DNA of 64,000 nt from Bradyrhizobium sp. YR681. GTDB taxonomy: Bacteria; Pseudomonadota; Alphaproteobacteria; Rhizobiales; Xanthobacteraceae. The stretch spans positions 1 through 64,000 of the forward strand of contig NZ_AKIY01000266.1 of assembly GCF_000282615.1 (NCBI RefSeq), given 5' to 3'. The notes beneath the pieces were generated by a model that saw only the letters and a program-made list of their open reading frames with translations, searched no databases and had not been told where the DNA came from. This document shows positions 1 through 8,360 of the stretch, in pieces; the stretch's first letter is position 1, and each line of letters opens with the position of its first letter. Both the position numbers and the translations under genes were made by a program.

Positions 1-585
1 TGGATGGAGGGGGGGAGCCGCAAGATCTGTGTCGAGATGGGCTCGATCGCCTCGACCAGCAAGGCGCCGCGCACCGGGCGCGAGGTCAAGGACTGGGGCA
101 TCCACTTCACCACCACCAAGGCGATCCGAATCGGCCGCGCCGTGCAGGAGGCCAACCGTCGTCACGAGGATCCGATCACGGCGCTGCTCGAAACCGAAGG
201 CGGCAAAAAACTGTTCACCGGCAAGATCGTCGACGTCGCCCGGCGCACCACCGAAGGCTTCCTGCGCGGCACGGCGATGGTCGACGGCAGCGATGCCGAT
301 CGCGGCGCCCGGCTCAAGCTCTCGTTCCAGAACGAATGGATCGTGGCCTGGCGCGGCGAAGAGGCCATCGCGACCTCACCCGACCTGATCTGCGTGCTCG
401 ACAGCGTCAACGGCCATGGTATCGGCACCGAGACCATCCGCTACGGCCAGCGCGTCACCGTCGTCGCCCTGCCCGCGCCTGCCGTGCTGACGAGCCCCCG
501 CGGTCTCGACTTCGTCGGCCCGCGCGCCTTCGGCTACGACCTCGACTTCCGTTCCCTCTTCGCGCCCGCAGCAGTCGGAGCTTAA
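1..585 (+). CDS. DUF917 family protein, C-terminal part (5' end outside window)
   Basis: The reading frame is open from the first base and ends at TAA 583-585, so the beginning of the gene lies outside the window; the ATG at 4 is probably internal. About 194 residues remain, with the C-terminal beta-rich pattern of DUF917, a family linked to S-methyl thiohydantoin desulfurase that often sits beside hydantoinase/oxoprolinase genes. The next gene, 6 bp downstream on the same strand, is such a partner, which supports the call. The protein is probably a cytoplasmic metal-dependent hydrolase-like subunit. Substrate is unknown. Confidence 0.72.
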   Translation, partial: WMEGGSRKICVEMGSIASTSKAPRTGREVKDWGIHFTTTKAIRIGRAVQEANRRHEDPITALLETEGGKKLFTGKIVDVARRTTEGFLRGTAMVDGSDADRGARLKLSFQNEWIVAWRGEEAIATSPDLICVLDSVNGHGIGTETIRYGQRVTVVALPAPAVLTSPRGLDFVGPRAFGYDLDFRSLFAPAAVGA

Positions 586-591
586 GCTATC

Positions 592-2145
592 ATGAAGCGT
601 ATTGGCATCGATGTCGGCGGCACCAACACGGACGCCGTGCTGATCGTCGACGAGAAGGTCGTTCATTCCGTCAAGCGCCCGACCACGGCCGACGTGACCT
701 CGGGCATCCTGGACGCGCTGAAAGCGCTGCGCGCCGAACCGGCCGCTGCGGTGAAGGTCGATGCGGTCGTGATCGGCACCACCCATTTCATCAACGCGGT
801 GGTGCAGCGCCGCCACGTGCAGAAGATCGGCGCGATCCGCATCGGCATGCCCGCGAGCGCCTCGCTGCCGCCGTTCTGCGACTGGCCCATGGATCTCGCA
901 TCCCTCGTCAATGGCGAGATTTTCATGCTGGAGGGCGGCCACGATTACGACGGCCGTCCGTTCATGCCGCTCGACACCGCCGGCCTCAAGAACGCCGCGC
1001 GAAAGATCAGGGATGCGGGCCTGCGCTCGGTCGCGGTGTGCTCGAGCTTCTCCCCGCTCGATCCCTCCTGCGAGACGACGGCGCGCGAGATTCTCGCGGA
1101 GATCTGCCCCGACGTCGCGGTGACGATGTCGCACGATCTCGGCCGCATCGGACTTCTGGAACGCGAGAATGCCGCGCTGCTCAATGCCTCCCTGCACGAT
1201 CTCGCCATCACCACGGTCGCGGCCTTCCGCAAGGCGATCGCCGACAGCGGCATCGACGCGCCGCTGTTCCTGACCCAGAACGACGGCACGGTGATGCAGG
1301 CCGAGATCGCCACTGCGTTCCCGGTGATGAGCTTTGCCTCGGGCGCCACCAATTCGATGCGCGGCGCCGCGCATCTGTCCGGCCTCGACGATGCCATGGT
1401 CGTGGACGTCGGCGGCACCACCAGCGACATCGGCCAGCTCAGGCACGGTTTTCCGCGCGAGGCCAATGCCGTCGTGGAAGTCGGCGGCGTGCGCACGCTG
1501 TTCCGCATGCCCGACCTGCTCTCGATCGGTCTCGGCGGCGGCAGCCATGTCGACGAGGATCCGGTTCGCGTCGGCCCGCTCAGCGTCGGCTACCGCCTGA
1601 CCTCGGACGCGCTGGTATTCGGCGGCTCGCGCCTCACGGCGACCGACGTCGCGGTCGCTGCCGGCCTGATCGACATCGGCGACCGCTCCCGCGTCGCCAG
1701 TCTGCCGAAACGCCTGATCGAGGCGGCGATGCGTGATGCCTGGCGCAAGCTGGAGGAAGACATCGACCGCATGAAGACCGAGGCCGGCGACGTGCCGCTG
1801 CTCGCGGTCGGCGGCGGCGCCTTCCTGGTGCCGGATCGCCTGCCCGGCATTTCCGAGATCGTGCGCGTGCCGCATGGCGATTGCGCCAATGCGGTGGGCG
1901 CCGCGATCGCGCAGGTCAGCGGCGAAGCCGACCAGGTGTTCCGCGATCTCAGCCGCGAGGATGCGATCGCAGCGGCGCGCGATATCGCCGCCGACCGTGC
2001 GGTGCAGGCGGGCGCGGCACGCGACAGCCTCAAGACCGTCGATGTCGAGGACATGCCGATCGCCTATCTGCCCGGCAATGCGCTGCGCGTGCGCGTCCGC
2101 GTTGCAGGCGCGATCGCCGATCCGGATCTGCCGGCGGCGGCTTGA
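592..2145 (+). CDS. Hydantoinase/oxoprolinase family protein (HyuA-like, short form)
   Basis: A 517-residue protein with an actin/hexokinase-like ATPase fold. The N-terminal phosphate loop IGIDVGGTNTDAVL is at residues 4-17, a second loop VVDVGGTTSDIGQL lies near residue 268, and the glycine-rich AVGGGAFLVP lies near residue 404. These match the HyuA/5-oxoprolinase family, which couples ATP hydrolysis to opening of cyclic amides. Full HyuA proteins are nearer 680 residues; this shorter version is the type usually paired with DUF917, here 6 bp upstream. The ATG at 592 is the natural start. The two proteins probably form a cytoplasmic enzyme for hydantoin-, oxoproline- or thiohydantoin-like compounds; which one is not visible. 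Confidence 0.85.
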   Translation: MKRIGIDVGGTNTDAVLIVDEKVVHSVKRPTTADVTSGILDALKALRAEPAAAVKVDAVVIGTTHFINAVVQRRHVQKIGAIRIGMPASASLPPFCDWPMDLASLVNGEIFMLEGGHDYDGRPFMPLDTAGLKNAARKIRDAGLRSVAVCSSFSPLDPSCETTAREILAEICPDVAVTMSHDLGRIGLLERENAALLNASLHDLAITTVAAFRKAIADSGIDAPLFLTQNDGTVMQAEIATAFPVMSFASGATNSMRGAAHLSGLDDAMVVDVGGTTSDIGQLRHGFPREANAVVEVGGVRTLFRMPDLLSIGLGGGSHVDEDPVRVGPLSVGYRLTSDALVFGGSRLTATDVAVAAGLIDIGDRSRVASLPKRLIEAAMRDAWRKLEEDIDRMKTEAGDVPLLAVGGGAFLVPDRLPGISEIVRVPHGDCANAVGAAIAQVSGEADQVFRDLSREDAIAAARDIAADRAVQAGAARDSLKTVDVEDMPIAYLPGNALRVRVRVAGAIADPDLPAAA

Positions 2146-2388
2146 CGGGGGCGGCCAAACAAAAAGCGCGAAAACAACCCCATGCACAGTAGCCGGTGAT
2201 TGGAAAATCAACGGCTTACGCCGGCAGACGCGGAGACGTCCCCGCACTCGAGTGATTCCGTCTCCAGCGGCGTCGCTGTCCACTCCGGCAAGGGGAGCGA
2301 GCGCGCACCGGCATCCCCACCGTTTGACACGTCGGGCAAAACAGGGGTATGATGCTAATATTCCGAAATCGTCGCGATCGCCTCTTCC

Positions 2389-2630
2389 TTCTCCCCTTGC
2401 GGGAGAAGGTGGCGCGCAGCGCCGGATGAGGGGTTCTATCCGCGAGTCCAGAACGTAGGGTGGGCAAAGCGAAGCGTGCCCACGTCTTTGCCCAATGGAT
2501 GCGAAGACGTGGGCACGGCGCAAGTGCGCCTTTGCCCACCCTACGTTCTGCGTTCGCGGAGAGGTACCCCTCACCCTGGTGAGTCTGCATCGACCAGTGT
2601 CGCTGCCCTCTCCCGCAAGGGGAGAGGGCG
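2389..2630. repeat. Nested palindromic intergenic repeat
   Basis: This fills the end of the 524-bp space between two convergent genes (2146-2669). Outer arms are of the CTCCCCTTGCGGGAG type (2391-2405, answered by 2606-2628). Inside is a perfect 19-bp inverted repeat (2451-2469 with 2530-2548, GTAGGGTGGGCAAAG type), and inside that a perfect 14-bp inverted repeat (2475-2488 with 2504-2517). The outer family recurs at 23573 and 43631. It could act as a bidirectional terminator. The remaining 2146-2388 shows no gene or motif I recognise. Confidence 0.85.
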
Positions 2631-2669
2631 CAGCAATGGGCTGCGCGCGCCTCGAACGCGCGCCGCCCC

Positions 2670-4166
2670 CTACTCCCAATACCAGGTCGAGAAATCGTTC
2701 TCGTATTGCGGCACGTCCTTCCAGACACCCTTCAGCTTCTTGGCTGTGATGGTGATCAGCTGCGGCTGGTACATGTAGGCGGAGACGGCGTCGGCGGCCA
2801 GCATGCGCTGGGCGTCGCCGAGAAGCTTGGCGCGGGCCGCCTCGTCCGGCGTCGACACGATCTGCTTGTAGAGCGCGTTGTACGCCGCGTTGTTGTAGCC
2901 GAGATAGTAGTCCGGCTCGGTGATCTTGACGAGGTCGAACGGCTCGACATGGCTGATGATGGTGAGGTCGAAATTGTGCGGGCCATTGCCGGCGAACACC
3001 TGCGACAGCCATTGCGCCCATTCGACGTTCTCGATCTTGGCGACGATGCCGATCTTGGCAAGCTGGGCCGCGACGATCTCGCCGCCCTGCCGCGCATAGG
3101 GCGGCGGCGGCAGCTTCAGGGACAGTTCGAGCGGCGTGGTGACGCCGGCCTCGGCGAGGAGCTTCTTGGCCTTCGCGGGATCGTAGGGATTGATGCCGGT
3201 GGTGTCGACGAAACCGAGGGCGCCCGGCACGTAGAAGCTGCCGATCGGCCTGCCGAACCCGTCCACCGCGCCGTCGATCATCGCCTCGCGGTCGATCGCG
3301 GCGAGGATGGCCCGGCGCACGCGGACGTCATCGAGCGGTTTCTTGCGGTGATTGATGGCGACGATGGTCTTGGCGCGGGAGCCGCCAACCAGCACGGTGA
3401 AGCGCGGATCGGCCTTGAACTGTGCGATGGTGCGCTGGGCCGACACGCGCGGGAAGGCGTCGACGTCGCCCGACAGCAGCGCCGCGGTCTGCGCGGACGG
3501 ATCGGAGATGAAGCGGATCGTCACCTTCGAGAGCTTGATCGCGGCGGCGTTACGGTAGTCGGCCCATTTGGTCAGGGTCATCGAGGAACCCTTGGCCCAG
3601 GCGCCGAGCTGATACGGCCCGGTGCCGACGGGCTGCGTGACGTTTGTCGGCGCGCTCTTCGGCTCAACGATCGAGGCACTCGCCTGTCCCATCAGGAACG
3701 GCAGGTTCGGCTCGGCATTTTTCAGGGTGATCACGACAGTGTCGGCATCTGGCGCGGCAACCGACTCGAAGCTCTGGAACAGGCTCCTGTCCTTGTTGGT
3801 GCTGGTCGGCGCCGCATTGCGCTCGAACGAGAACTTCACGGCGGCAGAGTCGAACGGCTCGCCATTGTGGAATTTGACGCCCTTGCGCAGCTTGAAAGTG
3901 TAGGTCTTGAGGTCGGGCGACGCGGTCCAGCTCTCGGCCAGCAGGGGCGAAACGGAGCCGTCCTCGTTGATCTTGGTCAGCGTCTCGTAGATGTTGTAGA
4001 GCGTGACCTCGGCGATCGCGGCAGCGGCCGCGTTGGTGGGATCGAGCCCCGGCGGCTCCAGCGTCATCGCCATGACGACGCTGTCCTTCTTGCTTTGGGC
4101 AAGCACCGGCAGCGGCGCCGCGACAAGCGCGGCAGTGAGTGCGACGATGGATAGTTTCCTGAACAT
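2670..4166 (-). CDS. ABC transporter substrate-binding protein, peptide/nickel type (SBP_bac_5)
   Basis: A 498-residue periplasmic binding protein with a clear signal peptide (positive MFRK, hydrophobic core, cleavage near LAQS, residues 1-25). After it come the family features: a GLDPTNA-like start of the lobe, the ESW..SPD..TYTFKLR.GVKFHNG signature near residues 80-105, and a long C-terminal lobe. Length fits DppA/OppA/NikA (about 500-540). It lies 54 bp after the ATPase gene and is the last gene of an Opp/Dpp-type import operon. Substrate could be short peptides, amides or cyclic peptide-like compounds, given the amidase upstream and the HyuA-like gene that converges on it. Confidence 0.92.
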   Translation of the reverse strand: MFRKLSIVALTAALVAAPLPVLAQSKKDSVVMAMTLEPPGLDPTNAAAAAIAEVTLYNIYETLTKINEDGSVSPLLAESWTASPDLKTYTFKLRKGVKFHNGEPFDSAAVKFSFERNAAPTSTNKDRSLFQSFESVAAPDADTVVITLKNAEPNLPFLMGQASASIVEPKSAPTNVTQPVGTGPYQLGAWAKGSSMTLTKWADYRNAAAIKLSKVTIRFISDPSAQTAALLSGDVDAFPRVSAQRTIAQFKADPRFTVLVGGSRAKTIVAINHRKKPLDDVRVRRAILAAIDREAMIDGAVDGFGRPIGSFYVPGALGFVDTTGINPYDPAKAKKLLAEAGVTTPLELSLKLPPPPYARQGGEIVAAQLAKIGIVAKIENVEWAQWLSQVFAGNGPHNFDLTIISHVEPFDLVKITEPDYYLGYNNAAYNALYKQIVSTPDEAARAKLLGDAQRMLAADAVSAYMYQPQLITITAKKLKGVWKDVPQYENDFSTWYWE

Positions 4167-4220
4167 GCGTAACTCCCCTGCCTTCTCAATTCCCAGTCTA
4201 CGCCAATCCTGCGCCTGAGA

Positions 4221-5225
4221 CTAACCCTCCGCAGCAGGCTGCGGCAACGCCATCACCGCCTCCGCCTTGTGGCAGGCGGCGAGATGCGCCCCGCCCACCT
4301 TGCGTAGCTCAGGCAGGGCCTCGCGGCAATGCTGGTCGGCGAGCGCGCAACGCGGGGCATAGGGGCACCCCGTGGTGGCCGCCGATTGCGAGGCGATTGC
4401 CTGGGCCCCGCGCCTGCGCCGTCCGCCGCCAGCGCGCGCCCGCGGCACAGCATCCAGCAGCGCCCGCGTATAGGGATGGGCACAGTGCTCGAACAGATCC
4501 TCGGGGCGGCCCTGCTCGACGATCCGGCCAAGATACATCACCGCAACCTCGTCGCAGAGATAGTCGACGACGGCGAGGTCGTGGCTGATCAGGACGTAGC
4601 TCAGCCCGAACTGCTCCTGGAGGTCCTGCATCAAATTGAGGACCTGGGCCTGCACGGAGACGTCGAGCGCGGAGACCGGCTCGTCGGCGACGATCAGCTT
4701 CGGCTGCGTGATCAGCGCGCGCGCAATCGCGATGCGCTGGCGCTGACCGCCGGAGAATTCGTGCGGATATTTGTCCATGTCGGCATCGCGCAAGCCGACC
4801 TGGCGCAGCACCGCGGCGACGCGGTCGCGGAAGGTGGTGCGGTCGGCGCCTTCCAGCACAGTGAGCGGCTCGGCCACGATGCGCGCGATGGTCTGGCGCG
4901 GATCGAGCGAGCCGTAGGGATCCTGGAACACCATCTGGAAATCGCGCCGGGCGCGGCGCAGCTCGTCGGTGGAGAGCTGGTTCAGATCGCGGCCGAGCAG
5001 CGCGACCTGCCCCGACGTCGGCCGCTCCAGCGCCATCACCACCCGGGCAAACGTCGACTTGCCCGAGCCTGACTCGCCGACGATGCCGAGGCTCTTGCCG
5101 GCCTGAACCTGCACGCTGACGCCGTTGAGCGCGCGCACCTGCCCGGGCGGGCGGAACAGGCTTTCGCGGGGCAGCGTATAGCGCTGCTCGAGATCCCTGA
5201 CGTCGAGAAGAGGCGCGGTGCTCAT
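4221..5225 (-). CDS. Oligopeptide/dipeptide ABC transporter ATP-binding protein (DppF/OppF type)
   Basis: 334 residues. Walker A GESGSGKST, signature LSGGQ-type FSGGQRQRIAIARAL, Walker B LIVADEPVSALD, and the C-terminal oligo_HPY segment with cysteines (CPYAPRC, then C.E, then ACH) typical of the OppF/DppF class. The start is placed at ATG 5225 because it overlaps the stop of the upstream ATPase gene by 4 bp (ATGA) and gives the conserved N-terminus; a longer open frame exists but runs into the neighbour. It is the second of two ATPases energising the peptide importer at the inner membrane. Confidence 0.93.
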   Translation of the reverse strand: MSTAPLLDVRDLEQRYTLPRESLFRPPGQVRALNGVSVQVQAGKSLGIVGESGSGKSTFARVVMALERPTSGQVALLGRDLNQLSTDELRRARRDFQMVFQDPYGSLDPRQTIARIVAEPLTVLEGADRTTFRDRVAAVLRQVGLRDADMDKYPHEFSGGQRQRIAIARALITQPKLIVADEPVSALDVSVQAQVLNLMQDLQEQFGLSYVLISHDLAVVDYLCDEVAVMYLGRIVEQGRPEDLFEHCAHPYTRALLDAVPRARAGGGRRRRGAQAIASQSAATTGCPYAPRCALADQHCREALPELRKVGGAHLAACHKAEAVMALPQPAAEG

Positions 5226-6241
5226 GCGGACAACGCCCCGACATTCGCGGCCATCGAGACATCGGTGCGCACGCAGCGCACGCCATGGCCGGCGCCGACT
5301 TCGACCATCGGCGGCAGCGCCGCGCGGCACTGATCGATCACAAGCGGACATCGTGCGGAGAAGGTGCAGCCGGCCGGAAGATCCGCGAGCTCCGGCACCG
5401 TGCCCGCGATCGTCGTCAGCCGCGTCCCCTTGCGCGCACCGAGCTTCGGCCGGGCGCGGAACAGGCCCTGCGTGTAGGGATGGCCCATGCGGCGGAACAC
5501 CTCGTCGGTCGGCCCGCTCTCGACCACGGTGCCACCATACATCACCATCATGCGCTGGACGTTCTCGGCGATGACGCCGAGATCGTGCGAGATCAGGATC
5601 ATCGACATGCCGCGCTCCTCGACGAGATCGGCGATGAGGTCGAGGATCTGGCCCTGGATGGTGACGTCGAGCGCCGTGGTCGGCTCATCCGCAATCAGAA
5701 GATCCGGCTCACAGGCGAGCGCCATCGCGATGGTGACACGCTGGCGCTGGCCGCCGGAGAACTGGTGTGGATAGGCATCGATGCGCTTTGCCGGATCCGG
5801 CAGCCCGACACGGTCGAGCAAGGCGATCGCCTCGCGCCGCGCCTGCGCCGCCGAATATTTCTTGTGACGCCGCAAGGGTTCTGCGACCTGATGGCCGATC
5901 GTGTGCATCGGATTGAGCGCGGTCATCGGCTCCTGGAAGATCATGCTGATGCGGTTGCCGCGCAGGCGGCAGTAATCGGCATCCGCAAGCCCGGCGAGTT
6001 CGTTGCCGTCGAGCTTGATGCTGCCGGTGACGATTGCGCTGTCCGGCAACAGGCCCATCAGCGACATCGCGGTGACCGACTTGCCGCAGCCGGATTCGCC
6101 GACGAGCCCGAGCGTTTCACCGCGCTTCAAGGCGAAGCTGACGCCGCGCACGGCCTGCGCCGGCCCGCGGCTGGTGTTGAGGCGGACGCCGAGATTGCTG
6201 ACTTCGATCAGCGGCATGTCGGAGCGCTCAGCCATCGTCAT
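5222..6241 (-). CDS. Oligopeptide/dipeptide ABC transporter ATP-binding protein (DppD/OppD type)
   Basis: 339 residues. Walker A GESGCGKSV, a Q-loop region with MIFQEPMTALNPMHTIG (the usual OppD wording), signature FSGGQRQRVTIAMALA, Walker B LLIADEPTTALDVT, and an oligo_HPY C-terminal tail with clustered cysteines. It overlaps the permease gene upstream (ATGA at 6238-6241) and the second ATPase downstream (ATGA at 5222-5225), so the operon is translationally coupled. It pairs with the OppF-type ATPase as the engine of the importer. Confident as to class, not as to substrate. Confidence 0.94.
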   Translation of the reverse strand: MTMAERSDMPLIEVSNLGVRLNTSRGPAQAVRGVSFALKRGETLGLVGESGCGKSVTAMSLMGLLPDSAIVTGSIKLDGNELAGLADADYCRLRGNRISMIFQEPMTALNPMHTIGHQVAEPLRRHKKYSAAQARREAIALLDRVGLPDPAKRIDAYPHQFSGGQRQRVTIAMALACEPDLLIADEPTTALDVTIQGQILDLIADLVEERGMSMILISHDLGVIAENVQRMMVMYGGTVVESGPTDEVFRRMGHPYTQGLFRARPKLGARKGTRLTTIAGTVPELADLPAGCTFSARCPLVIDQCRAALPPMVEVGAGHGVRCVRTDVSMAANVGALSA

Positions 6242-7131
6242 CGCTCCCGCGCCAGGCGGGGATCGAGCAGGTCGCGCAATCCATCACCAAGGAGATTGAG
6301 GCCGAGCACGGCGACCGCGATGGCGGCGCCGGGATAGACCGCGAGCATCGGCGACTGGAACAGCAGCGTCTGCGCGTCGTTCAGCATCCGGCCCCAGGAC
6401 GGCTGCGGCGGCTGCGTGCCGAGGCCGAGATAGGACAGAGCGGCCTCCGCGAGAATGGCGAGCGCGAACTGGGTGGTGACCTGCACGATCAGGATCGACA
6501 GGATGTTGGGCAGCACGTGCTCGATGGTGATGCGGAACTTGCCCTTCCCCGAGGCCCGCGCGGCCAGCACGAATTCGCGCGCCCAGATCGCGTTGGCCGA
6601 GCCGCGCGTCAGCCGGGTCAGCGTCGGGATCTGGAAAATGCCGATCGCGACGATCGAGGTCACCATGCCGGGTCCTACGACCGCGGCGAGCATGATGGCC
6701 GAGAGCACGGCCGGAAAGGCGAAGGTGAAGTCGGAGAAGCGCATGATGATCTCTTCGGTCCAGCCGCGCCGCGCCGAGGCGATCAGGCCGAGGCAGAGGC
6801 CGAAGGTGAGACCGATGCTGACCGCGATGATTCCGACCATGATGGTGGAACGGGCGCCGGCGAGGAGCAGCGAGACGATGTCGCGGCCGAAGGAATCGGT
6901 GCCGAGCCAGTGCGCCGCCGAGGGCGGCCGCAGTTTCGAGGCGATGTCGATCTCGTAAGGCGACCACGGCGTCCAGACCAGCGACAGCAGCGCCGAGGCG
7001 AGCACCAGCAGGCTGAGCGCGCCGCCGAGGACAAAACTGCGATGGCGCAGCGCGCGGCCCCAGAAGGTTTTGGCCGGCAGACGTCGCGTCGCGACCTGCG
7101 CATCAATCGGAGTGGTCAGGGGCGCGCTCAC
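6238..7131 (-). CDS. Peptide ABC transporter permease (DppC/OppC type)
   Basis: About 297 residues with an N-terminal membrane segment after a basic stretch, the HWLGTDSFGRDI motif of DppC proteins near residue 78, and the EAA loop region (VLPNILSILIVQ) before the last membrane segments. The start is set at GTG 7131: this GTG overlaps the stop of the upstream permease (GTGA, 7128-7131) and leaves the normal N-terminus. The frame continues upstream but only as a shadow of the other permease. Inner-membrane half of the import channel. Confidence 0.92.
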   Translation of the reverse strand: MSAPLTTPIDAQVATRRLPAKTFWGRALRHRSFVLGGALSLLVLASALLSLVWTPWSPYEIDIASKLRPPSAAHWLGTDSFGRDIVSLLLAGARSTIMVGIIAVSIGLTFGLCLGLIASARRGWTEEIIMRFSDFTFAFPAVLSAIMLAAVVGPGMVTSIVAIGIFQIPTLTRLTRGSANAIWAREFVLAARASGKGKFRITIEHVLPNILSILIVQVTTQFALAILAEAALSYLGLGTQPPQPSWGRMLNDAQTLLFQSPMLAVYPGAAIAVAVLGLNLLGDGLRDLLDPRLARER

Positions 7132-8078
7132 AGGTCGTGAACCTTGATACGGGGATCGATGAAGGCATAGAGCACGTCGACCACGAAATTGACGATGACC
7201 ACCATGGTCGCGAGCAGCATCACGCAATTGCGCACCACGATCAGGTCGCGGTTGGCGATCGACTGGAAGATCAGGCGGCCGAGGCCCGGCAGGTAGAACA
7301 CGTTCTCGATCACGATGGTGCCGGCGAGCAGATTGGCGAATTGCAGACCCATCACCGTCATCACGGGGATCATGGCGTTGCGCAGCACATGGCGCCACAG
7401 CACCTCGCGCTTGCCGAGGCCCTTTGCGCGCGCGGTGCGGACGAAATCCTCGCGCAGCACCTCGAGCACGGCTGAGCGCGTGACGCGGGCAAGGATCGCG
7501 GCCTGCACCACCGCAAGCGAGACCGCCGGCAACAGCAGCGATTTGACCCCGAGCCAGATGCCGTCCTCCCAACCGGCGAAGCCGCCGGCGGAGAGCCATT
7601 GCAGCCTGACCGAAAACAGGAGAACGAGAAGGATCGCGAACCAGAAATTCGGCAGCGCGATGCCCACCTGGGTCAGCGACATCACGCCGACATCGCCGAG
7701 CTTGTTATGGTTGGCGGCGGTGTAGATGCCGGCCGAGAGCGCCAGCGTCACCGTGATCGACATGGCCATGATCGCGAGCGGAATGGTCAGCACCAGCCGC
7801 TCCGCGATCAGGCTGCCGACCGGCGTGCCGTAGACATAGGAATTGCCGAGATCGCCGACCAGCAGGCCCTTGATCCATTGCAAGTAGCGAACCGCCAGCG
7901 GCTGGTCGAGCCCGAGCTTGACGGTGAGCGCGCGCACCGCGTCCGCCGAGGCGTCGGCGCCCATCAGCATCTGCGCGGCATTGCCCGGAAGCGCGTCCAG
8001 CACCAGAAAAATGATCACGGACGCGCCGACCAGCGTCGCCAGCAGGGTCAACAGACGTCGGAGGACAAATACGCTCAT
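7128..8078 (-). CDS. Peptide ABC transporter permease (DppB/OppB type)
   Basis: 316 residues. It begins MSVFVLRRLLTLLATLVGAS, the standard DppB N-terminal helix, and ends with the typical DVLYAFIDPRIKV tail. Six membrane segments are visible and the EAA region (VLRNAMIPVMTVMGLQ) is conserved. ATG 8078 was chosen over an earlier in-frame start because it matches the family N-terminus. It is the first transporter gene of the operon; the amidase upstream is separated by 282 bp that contain a palindromic repeat, so the transporter may have its own promoter. Confidence 0.93.
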   Translation of the reverse strand: MSVFVLRRLLTLLATLVGASVIIFLVLDALPGNAAQMLMGADASADAVRALTVKLGLDQPLAVRYLQWIKGLLVGDLGNSYVYGTPVGSLIAERLVLTIPLAIMAMSITVTLALSAGIYTAANHNKLGDVGVMSLTQVGIALPNFWFAILLVLLFSVRLQWLSAGGFAGWEDGIWLGVKSLLLPAVSLAVVQAAILARVTRSAVLEVLREDFVRTARAKGLGKREVLWRHVLRNAMIPVMTVMGLQFANLLAGTIVIENVFYLPGLGRLIFQSIANRDLIVVRNCVMLLATMVVIVNFVVDVLYAFIDPRIKVHDL

Positions 8079-8160
8079 GCGCGACCGGTCTCGGGGCTCA
8101 TCCGCGGCACGAACATCATGTCCGGACGCCCAAGGCAAGCCCTTTGCGAGCGCACCTCAC

Positions 8161-8305
8161 CGTCACCCTGAGGTGCGCGCCCTTCGGCGCATCGCGCCGC
8201 AGGGCAAGCCTCGAAGGGCGACGGCCGGGCTGCATCTCGGCCGTTCATCCTTCGAGGCTCGCTGCACGGCGCACCGCGCCGCGCGGCTCGCACCTCAGGA
8301 TGACG
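8161..8305. repeat. Palindromic intergenic repeat, CGTCATCCTGAGGTGCG family
   Basis: Outer arms at 8161-8177 and 8289-8305 are inverted copies (one mismatch) of CGTCAyCCTGAGGTGCG. Inner arms are of the CCTCGAAGG type. A second member of this family is at 20557-20678. It sits between the amidase and the first transporter gene on the same strand, so it is unlikely to be a strong terminator unless the transporter has its own promoter. Confidence 0.8.
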
Positions 8306-8360
8306 GGAACGACAGCGAGCTAACACATCCCTCAACAATGCGGTCTCCACAAGCTGCCCC

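Noticed and set aside
376..3021. An 881-residue open frame on the minus strand
   Set aside because: It runs antisense through the HyuA-like gene, through repeat DNA and into the peptide binding-protein gene in another frame; its composition (Arg/His/Asp/Ala rich) is that of a GC-rich shadow frame.
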